Part shown: positions 39,795 to 51,970 of the stretch, one piece after another
How positions within the stretch are numbered: the stretch's first letter is position 1
Layout of the letters: each line of letters starts with the position of its first letter
DNA from: Blastomussa wellsi
Lineage: Eukaryota > Cnidaria > Anthozoa > Scleractinia > Plerogyridae
Direction of reading: 5' to 3'
DNA length: 64,000 bases
NCBI GenBank assembly: GCA_947652115.1
Contig: OX393561.1
Span: 25,042,689-25,106,688 of the forward strand
The notes under the pieces: generated by a model
The model's input: only the letters and a program-made list of their open reading frames with translations
Told to the model about the DNA's origin: nothing
The model's database searches: none
Translations under genes and position numbers: made by a program

Positions 39795-39968
39795 ATGTGG
39801 CGTTACGATTCTTTTTGTGTTTTTCGTTAATTCAAAACACAAGCCGTATTATGGATACAAATGTTCCTGCTAGTGCCATCACTTCCATCAATGGTATGAG
39901 AGTGCTCAGCATGTGGTGGATCATCCTCGGACATGTTTTTTATTTTTTTCAAACGAGTCAATCTTTCA
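39795..39968 (+). CDS. NRF-6-like acyltransferase, start of acyltransferase domain
   Basis: Acceptor TTTTGAAACAG; donor GTAAGT at 39969. In the phase set by the previous exon it reads VALRFFLCFSLIQNTSRIMD, then SINGMRVLSMWWIILGHVFY. The block (I/H)G.R..SM.W...GH is the conserved beginning of the acyltransferase-3 domain; the His in GH is a family catalytic candidate. Ends in phase 1, matching 47707. Confidence 0.8.
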
Positions 39969-42489
39969 GTAAGTATTCAATTTTGCTGACCACCTTTTTA
40001 CAGGGAGAGTTGAAAAAACTGACCCCCGGTCCGTGGACTAGCCACTGGCCCCCTAGTCTGCGGACTAGTCCGTGGACTACCCTGCGGACTACCCCTTCGG
40101 ACTCCCCTTGAAAATCAACAATTTACTTCTGCAAGAATCATTCAAAAAACCCAACATCTTTCCGCCATCGATGTGAATACCCGTGACCTACTAGATTTCT
40201 GGGACTCGTTCTCTTTCATCTTGTACCTCATTATCTAGTTGCTAACCCAACTTTGTATTGCCAGTAGTAAAATACATGTAAGGGGTTTACTTCGGTGTAA
40301 GAACCAGTCAGATTTCTCTTTGTTTGTAGCTATTGTTTTTCTGTTTTATATTGGTTTGAGTTCTATGTTCCTTCGTTTGTTCTGTGAGTTTCATTGGTTT
40401 TTACATTGAGGATGAGCCAAAATAAGGAATGTTAGAGTGTTTTAAGGTGATTCCCTAGTTTTGCATTGTGCATCCTTACTGTGCTCAATTTCGCCGATGA
40501 TCAGCGAGCCTGTTAAAATGGCGGCTATTTCTTATGTCTGGAATGCTCCAGAGAAGTAAATCGAGCATGGGGACACCCCATTTTTGTTTCAAAATTTAAG
40601 TTCCTATAGCACAAACAATCAATAGGCAAAGTTGTAGAATAACTATTTGTGATAATCATCATCGAAAGCAGAGAAGAGTAAGTGAAGTTTATTAATTAGC
40701 ATCCTGTGCTGTGTGAATTATACATGCCTGTGTGAAACACACACGCATCTAATTGTTTAGTCGCAAAAGTTGACTTCTTTTCAGAAAACAATCGAGATTA
40801 ATTTTGTCATCGAAAAAGATATGGCACATGTTTGTTTCAAATGGAAACATATTCTGAAATAGTGGCATGCACAACACCCAGCACAGTCAACAGATTTGCG
40901 CATGGTAAATTATTGAATCATGTGGTGCCAACAAGAAAATACAATGAACAAATTAGGAGGTCAAAACCTAAACACCGAGCTCAGAAGGCTAAACGCTCGA
41001 TAAAATTAATGCAAGAAACCCTCTACAACACAGAATGGCTTTCTCAAAGTAGAGCTACAGCAGTTTCCAGAGAAGCCGGACTAAGACAAATATCCGTGAT
41101 AATAAACCACATCTTGCAACAGTATCAATTTATTAATAGCCGGGCCCGGAGTCACAAACAGCAAATGCAAGCTATCAACATCTTCACGGAAAGTCTTACC
41201 CTGTCCTTCGTTTTAAACATATCTTGCAAAGATAAATGAGCCAAAACAAACCGAGCGTACGAAACATATTGAACGTTACAGATCGGGAGGTGTCAAACTA
41301 CTAATGGAAAATCGTTCAGACCTCTGACCTCTATACATCTGCATGGCGGCTACGATGTTATGGCTTCAGTTTGAAGAAAAAAAGCCTCCAAATAATACAG
41401 TATATATTGCCCTTTAGAAACTAATGTGAAGCAAAATAGGTCGGAAGAACGAATTAATAAACAGATCGACAGCAAATGAACAAATGTCATGAGCGATCGG
41501 CTCGTCCGCTTAACCCTGCTTATGTCCGTTGGATATGTCCAACTATCTAAATTTCCAGCGAAGAATCGCTTCTGGGGGATTGTTCATCGCTCGAAATGGA
41601 TGTAGAGGAGAGCATTTCATCGCTACTGTCAGACATATTTGAAATTTAGCCCATGAAAATAGAAGCTATAGTCCTCTGACTAGGAGAAGTTCACTCAAAA
41701 GCAACAGGAAACTATGTGTAAACAATACGCTGGAACCACTGACTACGTCATCACCGCTTAATTTGTTCCCAGTCTCCGGAAGCCCCTATTTACGTACTTC
41801 AAGCAGCAAAAAAAAACGGATTTTCTTTCAAGAACTCTTTAAACTTTAAATTTTTTCCAACTGATCTCAGTTTATAGTAACATAACCCCTCAGTGTGTTT
41901 TGCCAAGATCTAGCAACTCAGTTGAACGAGTCCATTGCAATTTGTTTGACATATCACATTTATATTAGGCTTGAATCTTTTAATCTACTGAGCTGATCGT
42001 AAATCTAACCAATTCTCCAATAGGATTCTTAGATTATTTACAGACTATTCGGTTTCAAAACGCTTTGTAGTCTAGAAAATGCAAATGAACTTGAGACCTA
42101 CCTCAAAATCTGTGGCAACACAGTGAAGAACTGTGAAGTTTACAAGGGTTATTCTTACAGCCTGGTTGTTGACAGCTCAAACGAATGACATGCTTTCAGT
42201 TTGTGACATGTTCATTCAGTGGCCTCTGAGTTGGGCGTCTGAGAACTCCAGCCACAGATGTTCCTGTAGATAAGTTGCACCTACAAGGTGTGTGGGAAAA
42301 AGGTGCACTTTATACCTGGACTTTTACAGTATGTGGGGCCTTTGATTTTTCAAAATAATTTCTGGTCAAAATCCTTGTTATGGAGGCCAAAAAATGGGTG
42401 AAATCAGATGTAATGTCCCCACGTTTAGCAACATCACAGTTATTGTGTAAATTTTGTGAATCATGCCATTCAATGGATGTAAGATATCT
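39969..42489. other. Intron DNA with a short GGACTA repeat; no gene seen
   Basis: A CTGCGGACTAGTCCGTGGACTA-type repeat lies at 40030-40105. The 135-codon frame 40832-41239 (Lys/Arg-rich middle) is unrecognised and has no homolog in the window, so I do not call it a gene. A segment at 40444-40500 resembles 22443-22500. Confidence 0.45.
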
Positions 42490-42503
42490 TACATCAATTT
42501 ATT

Positions 42504-42734
42504 TTGAAATTGGGTAGTGAGAAAACAAGGGCTCCAAACAACTGCGAGTGGTTGCTACGAAATCGTCAAAAGAACTGTGACGAAAAGTGCAACAGAAAAT
42601 ATTGCTCGCAGCACAACTGGCAAATAAAAAAAGGAATGCAAAATCCGTCGCCATGCCGCAGCTGTGGAACAGGGGTTTTGACCGACCACCGACTATGCGT
42701 GCATTGCGGAGGGCACACGCTACAACAGCGGTAA
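42504..42734 (+). CDS. Cys-rich protein homologous to element B TIR protein
   Basis: Shares the arrangement LLRNRQKNC...C...YCSQH...KKGM..PSPCRSCGTGV...RLCVHCGG with 22948-23364. It is probably zinc-binding. The frame stops at LQQR (42734). The related continuation (a basic helix) is in another frame at 42735-42800, so a frameshift may have shortened it. The upstream limit is uncertain: the frame opens with a non-ATG or internal start near 42504. Confidence 0.6.
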   Translation: MKLGSEKTRAPNNCEWLLRNRQKNCDEKCNRKYCSQHNWQIKKGMQNPSPCRSCGTGVLTDHRLCVHCGGHTLQQR

Positions 42735-43113
42735 CACGCATAGAGAAAAAAGCAAAGAAAAATTATTTGCATGTTTTGCACAAGTTTACGAGAGCGGAAA
42801 AAAAATTATGCCTACCAAATTTGCACAAGCAGAAGCCAGACAACAAGCAGCAGTCAGACAACAAAATATTTTTTTTCGCAATTTTTCTCCCGATTGAACA
42901 TATATAGCCAAAAAAAATATTTGCATATTTTGACAACAAAAATCCTACAGCTACAAATGGCAGTACAAAAAACATTCGAAAGCATGGGTCTCCGTTGCGA
43001 AAAAAACGTGGCCTCCCATCTTCTTCTCGAGAACGCTTGGGATAGCAACCTCTTGCCGGACATCTCGAAAGTCGACTACCTTGCAGGAAACCTCGGCAAG
43101 ACACATCTGCAAC
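42596..43113 (+). repeat. Left inverted arm of element D
   Basis: Matches the reverse complement of 45650-45841 in two blocks (42596-42645 and 42945-43113) separated by ~300 bp missing from the right arm. It includes the Cys-rich gene's 3' half and the first ~50 codons of the large gene. Confidence 0.8.
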
Positions 43114-45516
43114 CTCTTCGAGGACTCCCCGCGTTTGTCGACGACATCTACATGTTCGGCTATCTCCGCCGCGAAGACACCGTTTTCCAAAAAGGCCGCT
43201 TTTCTTGCACAACAGGCAACTCGTGGTCGCAAAAATCGGTCTCGCTGTGCAGCAGAGCCTGGGAACAGGACCGGACGGCCGCAAAAGAAAACACATGCAG
43301 ACAAGCATCGTCCACACCCTCGCAAAAACAAAAGGAACCAGCGGAAGCACGATACGTGCAACAATAGCAGCGATAGCAGCCGACACGTTTCTGCTGGCAC
43401 AGTCCCGCTGGCACAGGCTTTTTCCAGAAGACGAGATAGCGGCTACTTCGTGGCCAAGGTAGACGTTTCCGAAATGTCTTTGGAAGATTTGCACGAAGCA
43501 CTGCCAGCTTTCGAACGGCAGCTTCTCGCATTCGGTTTTGGAATCTACTCCATCGACTGCACGCAAGATTTTTCCGGAGTGTTGGACCGCGAAGCCCTTG
43601 TTTCGCACCTAGAATTCGAAGGTTTTCGCCAGAAAGGTGACTATTGTTCTGCAATGGGTTCGGATGCACCAACGATTCTGCAGAACACCGACAGTGTGGG
43701 GAAGCACGTGTGCACATGGATCTCGAAAAGAGAAGACCGCACGGTCCGGACAAAAGTATACAACAAGATCATTTCCAACTTCGAAGCGGGCGAGATTCAA
43801 GAACCAGTGGGCGGCCATCTTGCCGACTATGCAGACTGCCCAAACGAGCACTTACGCCGAACTTTCCAACACCCAGATGTCCATGATCGCGGATGCACCA
43901 GAATCGAGGTTTCCATATACGGGTGCCCCACAAACGAGCTCTCAGAAGAAACCGCCGACCAGGTGGTACAGGAAACTTTGGCAAAGGTTTTGCCGGAAGC
44001 AAAAGGTCTTTTCGTGGTCCAACCACCAAACAAACAATGGGAAAACCTGGCTTCTTGCCTGGACCGCTGCCTCGTTTTGGTGGATCGCCCGCAAGGCCAC
44101 ATATTTGTCGGCTGGTTCGCGCACACACAAACAGGAAGAATATCGGGGGTGCACGTGCAACCAACCAAAGCGAACGTGGAGGACGACGCGAAATGGGAAA
44201 ATTCGGTGGTGTGGGCGGCAGCCGACTTTGGTTTCCGCGCATGCCCGATTTTTCGGGTAGATATCCTTTCCACACAGGAAGGTGTGGAAATAGGGCCTCT
44301 GCGTTGCTACACAGACCAGGATACGAAAACAATATTGGCGGCAAGCAAAAGGCCATGCCAGCTGCACCCAGGCGCCCCAGACCCGTCTATACTTCTTCCA
44401 TCGACAAAAACAGTTTCTTGGGAATGGCAGCAAACCAAATGCAGCGCTATTGGGCGAAATGTCTCCAAATTCCAGCTGCAAGAAATGCCAGAAATCGCAC
44501 AAGAGCGGCAAATTTCGACCCTTTCCACCAGATCTCGCGAAAAAACAATGCAAGAAATACAGGACGCGGCAAGCGCAGAAGAATGGCGAAGATGTTCTTG
44601 GGACAAACAAACGGCCGAGCAAGATGCGAAGCGAAAAAAAGACGATTGCCGCAAAGCAGAGCTGGAAAGGGTGGAAAAAATTGTGCAATCGAAAAAGGTC
44701 TACAAACCAAAAAGCCAAGAGGTGCGGTGGATGGTGGAACAATGTTTGCGAGAATCCGCAACCAAGGTTGCGGCGCTTGCACGTGCGAAGTGGAAAGTTG
44801 TCGGCGGCAGGCAAAGAAAAGACCCCAAAAGCTAATTTCGGGTTGTATTGGCAAACGAAGGGAAAATCGCCAATGTGTTTGCAACAAAAGCTCTGCAAAA
44901 AATTGTTGCGGAATGCCTGGACATTTTCGAAAAGTCCGTTTCGGACTGGTACGGCAGAACGACTTTCTGGCTTCCTTCTTTCTGCAACGTCGAAAAGCTT
45001 GGAGGTTTGGAAATACAGATAGGGAAGCCGCAAAGTTTCTGCAACAACGAAGGGACAAATATTGTATGGAACCCAATACGTGTTGTTTCCGCCCCAGACC
45101 CGCAAAGAGCTTCAATTCTGCAAGCGATGGCAAAGGAGAGCGCAAAATACGATATTCTTCCAGAAGAGTTTGAAAAAGAAAAAGAAACGGAGTTCGAAAA
45201 AGTAGAGGCGCCGAAAAACAAGGACACAAAAAAATCGATAGATTTGCAGCCCGGCGAATACAAGTGCAAGAAGTTTGCTTACACAACTTTTCGAAACTCT
45301 CCGCGAACCATATTGTTTGTGTTTCCGGTTGGAGAGGACGGGCAGCCAACAACAGACGACGAAACCCCAATACAAGGCTATTTTCTGCAAAAAGAGGTTG
45401 AGAATCTTGGAGGCTTCGAGTTCCTCGAAAAAAGAACAACGCCATTGCTTTGCAGAATCGGGCAAGAGAGAACCACACCACAAAAAAAGAAGGACAGACT
45501 TGTTGTTCTGGCGTAG
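42957..45516 (+). pseudogene. Large protein of element D (~850 aa), possible replication initiator
   Basis: The start ATG is at 42957 (MAVQKTFESMGLRCEKNVAS). The frame shifts near 43200 to 43205-43430 and near 43440 to the long frame ending at a TAA at 44833-44835. The same frame then continues to 45516. A TATATAGCC box lies ~50 bp upstream of the ATG. Residues around RTVRTKVYNKI (43738-43770) and GCTRIEVSIYG (43890-43925) recall the YxK...RxE pattern of rolling-circle initiators of the Rep_trans/gene II type. That is a weak motif match only. The C-terminal third is charged and helical. No ATPase motif seen. I do not recognise the family with confidence. Confidence 0.55.
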
Positions 45517-45649
45517 AAACCAAGACCATGTCTATGCAACAATTTGGCCGCCAGGAAGGCAGAAAACAAAATCCCCGGGGCTATTTTGCCCACAATTGTG
45601 GCAACATTTTGGTTCTCCTTTGTTTCTGCATATTTGCAGATGTGTCTTG

Positions 45650-45841
45650 CCGAGGTTTCCTGCAAGGTAGTTGACTTTCGAGATGTCCGGCAAGAGGTTG
45701 CTATCCCAGGCGTTCTCGAGAAGAAGATGGGAGGCCACGTTTTTTTTTTGCATCTTCGAATGTTTTTTGTACTTCCATTTGTAGCTGTAGTAGTTTTGCA
45801 TTCCTTTTTTTATTTGCCAGTTGTGCTGCGAGCAATATTTT
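45650..45841 (-). repeat. Right inverted arm of element D
   Basis: Reverse complement of parts of the left arm. It reads as a truncated second start of the large gene (ASHLLLENAWDSNLLPDISK on the minus strand). Confidence 0.85.
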
Positions 45842-46430
45842 AGATAATGTAATATGACTACACACTGTCCAATTTAAAAATAATTAGATGAAAAAATTCA
45901 GAGGACAGCCAAAATTAGATGAGACCAAAGGCCGAGTCCAATTTGAGCAAATGATTTCAAGTGCTTTTTGAAGTAAGTTTTAAAGACGTGTTCTAATTAT
46001 TTTTCTCTGTTAAGCACCTTGATCAGAATAATTTAGCATAACTTTTTATATCAGAATTTTGTAACGCAGCTTTTTCATGGGCTACTCCAGTGTACCAATG
46101 CTAATGAAACTTTAGAACAAAATTGTTAACATTATCAGGCATACATGGTTATAGAGTTTCAAACAAATCTACCGAGCCGGTTTTTAAATTTTCGAAAAAG
46201 CGCTTTAAATCGAAAAATGTCTAACTTTATTATGAAAGTGATATTGAGAAAAAGTTTCATTCTCGAGATCAAGAAAACACAAGCCAACAAAACTTTTATG
46301 GCTTCAAAATGTAACTTCAAGGCACATTTTAGGGACGTTTGGAGCAATTTCATTAAAATAGTGTTCTTCTTTCAGTCCATTTTATTTCATTAAACGAAAA
46401 GCATGGTGTGAAATGTTTTCGTGATTTATC
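45842..46430. other. Intron DNA, no gene seen
   Basis: AT-rich, no supported feature. Confidence 0.5.
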
Positions 46431-47225
46431 ATCATCATCATCATTTATTTGCCCTTGTGTAAATAACAAATTTTAGAAATACAGCAGGTGGTTAGGTGAG
46501 GAGACCTCAGGAAACCACCAGGATTATAGGATAGGCCACCTCGACATAACAATATTAAACGAAATAAGGGCTGCGACGGAGTGTGGCAGAAACTAACTCA
46601 GAAACTATTTTGATAAAAACTCTAGGCAGGAAGACAGTTCCAGACCCTAGGTCTTTGGTAAAGAATTACAAATTTCTTGATGTTCGTGAGACAGAAATGC
46701 ACGCGATAATTTCCAGCTGTTCTTGTGTCGTATTAATGAACTTTACCATTTGTCATTAACAGATTAAGGAAAAGTGGAGGCACCAAATTATTGTGGTAGT
46801 GGAACATGAATTTAGGAGTATCGAGGGTATTGATTTGGAAGATGTCCAAAATTTTCAGTTTGGTAAATAGAGGAGCAGCATGTGCTTGATAGTCTGGTAA
46901 CAGCTTGCACAGCCCGCTTTTGTAGATAGTAAATTCTGTTTAAATTAGATACGTAAGTGGTTGACCACGTAGAGTTGCAATAAGTAATATATGGATAAAT
47001 TAGTGTAGAGTACAGCATGAGTTTGGTCTTGCAGGATAGGTAGAAACACGTCCTGGATAAAGAACCAACTGATTTAGCGATTTGTTTACAGACAAAGTAT
47101 ATGTGATATTTCCAAGTAAGGTGTTCGTCTAGGTACACCCCAAGAAATTTTGTTACATTGCTTTGAGTTAGAAGTTGACCTCCAAAGTAGAGAGAAAACT
47201 GTGATAGACTTTCCTCTGACTCGGA
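46431..47225 (-). mobile_element. LINE (CR1/L2-like) 3' end
   Basis: The minus strand encodes a reverse transcriptase C-terminus (YLDEHLTWKYHIYFVCKQIA...LIYPYITYCNSTWSTTYV) with a frameshift near 46815 and stops in the tail. It ends in an ATG/GAT microsatellite (46427-46443) that is typical of CR1/L2-like tails. 5' truncated. Confidence 0.75.
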
Positions 47226-47706
47226 CTAAATATAACATACCGTAATTTGTCTCTGGACATCAATCGAGAGCTTGCATCTTAACCAAACATCAATATTTAG
47301 TAACTCATTATAAAGCACATTCTTCAAGTAATTGGGATTCTAAATCAAACATACAGAATTTTTTATTCTTTCATATTCCCCTTGCCATACATTGTAATTT
47401 CAGAAATTGGCATTATCTTTAACCTTTCTATAACAGATCTTGTTCTTACAAAATACATGCCTGTTCACAACTCGAAAGCTATTGGTTCATTGACAATAGA
47501 GTTGATTAGGCTTGCACATGTGCACATGTGCACATGTGCCAAACTGTCCCTTTAAGAAACAGCTAAGAATCATGTTTGATATCATTTTTCAGTCCCATTG
47601 CATTCTACACTATCATTTGCATCTTTGAGTTGTGCAATAATGTTGCATATTTCGAGCTAAATTTAATTGCAACTACCCGGTAACTTGTTTATATTTTTTG
47701 TTATAG
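47226..47706. other. Intron DNA, no gene seen
   Basis: A palindromic run TGTGCACATGTGCACATGTGC lies at 47517-47538. The interval ends at the acceptor TTGTTATAG. Confidence 0.55.
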
Positions 47707-47800
47707 GTAATTTGCTATTTCTCAAGAACATCATTCACCGTTTTACATTTCAAGCTGTTTGGAATGCGACATTCTCAGTTGACAGTTTCTTTTTCCTGAG
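47707..47800 (+). CDS. NRF-6-like acyltransferase, internal exon
   Basis: Acceptor TTATAG, donor GTAAGT at 47801. It encodes NLLFLKNIIHRFTFQAVWNA, then TFSVDSFFFL. The block TFSVD(S/T)FFFLSG is a strong family marker of NRF-6-like acyltransferases. Phases fit both neighbours. Confidence 0.85.
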
Positions 47801-48989
47801 GTAAGTGCTGTGTTGTTTGTCATGCTTAACTGACATTTTCAGGCTAATAATGGCTAATAGTGTAAAATTTGATCTTCGTAAAACAGTGCTCAATACATAG
47901 AAGCAGAGCGAAGTATATGTTGTTGGAGAAAAATCAAATAAACTACTAGGTCATCCCTACAAGCCTGTTTTGTGGTTGCCCACTCATCAGGGTTTATTTG
48001 ATTTTTCTCCCACAACATTTCAAAGAGAGGGTATTGCACGCAAATATGCGAACCCCTCACAGGAAGACTTGCGAAATGGAGATATGATTGTTGTCTTCAA
48101 TGACCATTTGCCAATGAGTGTCACAAGTTGTTTTGCCAATGACCGATTCACTAACGTAGGAAACAAGAAATAGAGTTTTTGCAAACAATATACATGCAAA
48201 CGGAATATGTTTACGCAACGGGATAGTAACAACTGAATGAAAAATATTAAATGAGGTGCCACAATTTTGTAAACAACACATCACATAGACAAAAATTGTA
48301 TAACGAGCATATCCCTTTGAATACCATGGTAAGAAACACAACTTTCCTGGCCTTAATTTTCTGTTGAAGATTGGACGCCAAATTGATGTCCATTGGCAGC
48401 AGCAACAAAATTCAGACAGCAAAGACTTGTTTAATTTCTGTCATCATTTGTTGCGCCCTTCTGAGTCCACGGCACAGACAGTGAGATCTCAATGCATCTT
48501 TTGAACCTTCCGCTCCTTTCATTAATTCAAAGCAACTTTGACTTTGGTGATCATGGCTCTAATTGCTTTGAAATTATTTAAATTGTCTTTCATGAGGTCA
48601 AAATGGTAGATGTGACCTTGTGAGGCCAAGACTTTCTATGCACAACCTTGACCATGGTTATCAATTCCTGATAAGCCTTCCTCCTTCCTGGAGAGATTTT
48701 TAAATATGTATTGAGGAACAAACGACCTAAACAACGTTGATATCTGCTATTGGACGATGTATTGAATGTTTTCAGCATTTACAACAGATTACCAACAGAA
48801 ATAATTTTTCTGTACTGTGTTTATTTTGGTGTCAACACTTTCTGCTCTCCCGTAGACTCAGTATCAACAAAATTCATACTTGGCCACCCTTTCCTCTAAT
48901 TGTATTATTGTTACCATCCAGATTCTGGGAGCCGCGTGACCAGATCAAACCAGGGTCTGGGAGGGCGGGATGATGCACTCGCGCATGAT
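47801..48989. other. Intron DNA, no gene seen
   Basis: Only short frames on both strands without features. Confidence 0.5.
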
Positions 48990-49640
48990 GAAAAACATGT
49001 CCTTTCATTTACAACGTTGACAAAGTATCGGGACCCAAGCGATCTATCAAGATCACCGATCATTTCACCTGTACCTCAGCCAATGTCTACTACCGCATAA
49101 CTTGCACTTTATGCAAAAAGTTATACATCGGCAAAACAGGGAGATGACTAGGTGACCGATTCCGAGAACACCTTCGGGACGTAGAGAAAGACAACAAAAA
49201 TGCATCTTAACCGGTCGCGCCACATTTCAATCTCCCAAATCATTCTAAGCAACATATGGCAGTCTGCGGTCTTTCCCTTCACCAAGGAAGCATGGAAAGC
49301 CGCAAAACCCTAGAACAAATAATTATTTTTCAAATTGGCACTCTTAATCCTCACGGTATTAACAAACGCTGTTCATTCAACTAATTTATTCCGTTGTTTT
49401 CACGTTACCAGGCACCAACCAATAGCGAAGCTCCATCTTTCTGTATATAAACCACACACGACCCACAATTCCTTGATTCGCTCTGATGAAGGGCTAACGC
49501 TCAAAACGTCAGCTCTCGAATCTCTTTACGGTGGCCAATTTACATTATCAACCCAGATGATAAAACCAAATTATACAAGTTATACACTGACGCAGCACCA
49601 CAGTTTCTTTAGAAACGTACCGCCTTTATCTAAAGGTATA
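48990..49640 (+). mobile_element. Penelope-like element 3' end with GIY-YIG endonuclease
   Basis: The plus strand from ~49030 reads SIKITDHFTCTSANVYYRIT, then CTLCKKLYIGKTGR, and after a stop GDRFREHLRDVEKDNKNAS, then HFNLPNHSKQHMAV. This is a GIY-YIG domain (VYY...LYIG), as found at the C-terminus of Penelope-like reverse transcriptases. In-frame stops show decay. The 3' tail (GATGAAGGGCTAACGCTC to GTTTCTTTAGAAACGTACC, 49480-49625) is the unit that forms the palindromic insertions at 17343, 18524 and 56325. Confidence 0.75.
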
Positions 49641-49728
49641 TGAATTAGTTTCATTATGTAAAGCTTGCTTTATCACTTTGGGTGTGATATTCTTGTTGAA
49701 TTCATGTTTCTTTTTGTGACCTTCTCAG

Positions 49729-49821
49729 TGGTCTTTTAGTTGCTTATTTGTCTCTTCGACATATGGAGAAGAAAAGTGGACAGCTGTCACTCTTCAAATA
49801 CTATTTTCATCGTTTTTGGAG
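49729..49821 (+). CDS. NRF-6-like acyltransferase, last exon in window
   Basis: Acceptor CTTCTCAG, donor GTATGG at 49822. It encodes SGLLVAYLSLRHMEKKSGQL, then SLFKYYFHRFWR. The SGLL..Y and H/R-rich YF.HR.WR blocks continue the acyltransferase-3 domain. Later exons should lie beyond 64000 or were missed. Confidence 0.8.
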
Positions 49822-50722
49822 GTATGGGTTTTCTTGTTTTTTGTGTGTGTTACATTGAACCTGAAATTGAGCATTATTTGTATGATTCATTTCTTATAAA
49901 TGAGTAATTGTGTGCATTGGGTTTGGTCAATTGAGTTCATTTTACTAAATCTAATTTGTTGTGCATACTGGGCACAACACTCCGTAATAGGGGATCGTTG
50001 GGAAGGAGGAATTATGGTGGGGACTTGCCTGCCCCATCATGGGAAGGGAAGGTTTAGGAGAGGTAAACGACAATGCTGAAGAACTGGTTGACAGCGTGCG
50101 GGTCTAGCTCGGAGCAGGTTTTTTTTTCTTGTCGGTGGCCAGACCCAAACCTCCACTTGGCCAAATCGCGATCTGGACTTTGAATCATGCAACCTGTGAT
50201 GTTTATTCGCCAAAAGCTGTTGAAACATTAATGTACGGAAAATGTTACGTATATTGTTTTCTGTATTGTGCATAAAATATATTTTCTTTTGGTTTTAGTG
50301 AAGCATTGGATTCAAAGAGAATATTAAATACACTAAAAAAGGCATTACGTCAGAGAGCCGTTTAGCCGGCCAGGCTACACGGCTGATAAATGAAGAGCAC
50401 CATGTCATTCACGGAATTTTTTACCTTGCAAACACATTCCCACATGTCTCCGTGTTAATTCCTTTTAAATTGGCGGATCGATCTAGCCGTTTCTCGTTTT
50501 TAAACGTTGCAAAAAGTTGCATCTTGTCATGCTTATCACAATTCGATGATAAAAACTGGTGTTCACTGGGCTCATTTTCTAGTTATAAGAGCTTAAAGCC
50601 AAAATTAAGGGTGTTTTCAGCAGGTCATTGTTGCTATGGTAACCTATTGTGCAACAAAATTGACAGCAACATGTTCACCAATGATTGGACAGTGTTTAGA
50701 GACCATGAGTTTGGCACCTACT
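49822..50722. other. Intron DNA, no gene seen
   Basis: No supported feature. Confidence 0.5.
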
Positions 50723-51127
50723 GCATACCTGCCAACTCTCCCGGTTTTGGCGGGAGTCCCCAAGTTTTTGATCAAATCTCCCGGTCTCCCGGTTAGAGCA
50801 CCAAATCTCCCGGGAAATACCTACCATGTCTACCACGGCTTTTTTCAAAAATTTTTCATTAATTTAGTTGTTTTTGAGTTACCAAAAAGGAAAATAAAAC
50901 AAGAAGTGGATCTCTTATTCTTATTTGAGCCGTTCTCTATCGGAACACAAAAATGAACATAGCAATCAAGGCAACTAGGTTTGACCTTTCAGGCAACAAG
51001 AAAAATGTACATTTTCCACTTCATGTAGTGTTCACGAAAAGTCTTCTCACAACACATGCTTCATGTAGCATACTTGAAATGTCTAGACATCTCCAGAATT
51101 TTGTACTCTGGGGGTTGGCAGGTATGC
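50723..51127. mobile_element. MITE with GCATACCTGCCAAC ends
   Basis: The left end GCATACCTGCCAACTC is inverted at the right end (GTTGGCAGGTATGC), and TACT flanks both sides (50719-50722, 51128-51131). It contains a CTCCCGG-rich subrepeat at 50737-50815. 405 bp, noncoding. Confidence 0.65.
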
Positions 51128-51131
51128 TACT

Positions 51132-51970
51132 GATATAGAGTGGTTATAATGACCAATAAAAATCTACGTCTCGGAAAGTGCTGGAAACTGTTTCCAGCTG
51201 CCGGTCGCAAGAGCAGGAATTTGACATGAGGCAACTTATACTATAGCTCTAATGTCTAGTCCAACTCCTAAAAATGATTGAATGTTGACTGATGACCGGC
51301 TAAACGAATACTGATAAACATTTCTGATTTCGGATATGCTTTCGAAAGTCTGCATTTGACAAGACAAATACTCGCATGCCTGTTCCAGGCCCTCAAAGCC
51401 TGGCTAGTGAAGCCAGAGACAATGAGCTGTAATGAAATCAACAGTTTTGAATCGAGGTCGCCATTTGAACATTGAAATGCTTGCTTTGGAATGGATATCA
51501 TGCTGCAGTTCTTATCACGGCAGGAAATCGCTAACTCTTTTGTGAGTGAAAAGGAAAACAGTCCTCGAAAATTGTTGTTTGAAAACTTCATGGACATACT
51601 TGTCCCTACTCGGCTTGCAAGTGTCATCGGCAGGGGTTTGAATCATGATATATTCCAAGTTTTCCAGCGAATAGTCTGTCGGCTTTTGACGAGTGTGAAA
51701 TGTATTTGTCAGCGCTTGCTTTGTAGCGAGAGTAGTAAGGACTGTCAGTTTAGGCAGTAACCTAGCAGAAGTGAGGGGTTTGGGTCACAGGACCATGTAG
51801 CATATAGAGAGGAGAAAAGGCGTTTCAATAAAATGACGTCACAATGGGAATCGAAGTAATTGAGCATGCAAGAGAACTATCAGTAATCTGTCACGCAAAA
51901 TTTTAATAATACAGAGTGTGTCTTGTTAGACTGAGCGTAGTGCATGGACGTGAGTTTGTAAGGGAACTAT
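51132..51970. other. No gene seen before element C
   Basis: The overlapping opposite-strand frames 51268-51627 and 51491-51760 are unrecognised. No terminal repeat of element C was detected. Confidence 0.45.

Larger units (their letters stand above)
42490..45841. mobile_element. Element D: short element with inverted ends and a large unknown gene
   Basis: Left arm 42596-43113 and right arm 45650-45841 are inverted copies: AAAATATTGCTCGCAGCACA, GGAATGCAAAA, then the start of the large gene through AACCTCGGCAAGACACATCT. The right arm lacks ~300 bp present on the left. Inside are a Cys-rich gene related to element B's TIR gene and a gene of ~850 codons. No PolB, integrase or capsid gene is present. 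Outer ends and target duplication were not found. It may be a deleted relative or satellite of Polintons. Confidence 0.7.

Noticed and set aside
40832..41239. 135-codon plus-strand frame
   Set aside because: No homolog in the window, no motif, and AT-rich surroundings. It could be chance.
42033..42210. Possible host exon after ATTTACAG
   Set aside because: Frames are closed quickly, and the flanking exons (39968 and 47707) already join in phase without it.
43893..45173. 426-codon plus-strand frame and 387/360-codon minus-strand frames over element D's large gene
   Set aside because: They overlap the large gene in other registers and have low-complexity Arg/Lys/Ser composition typical of shadows of a biased coding sequence.
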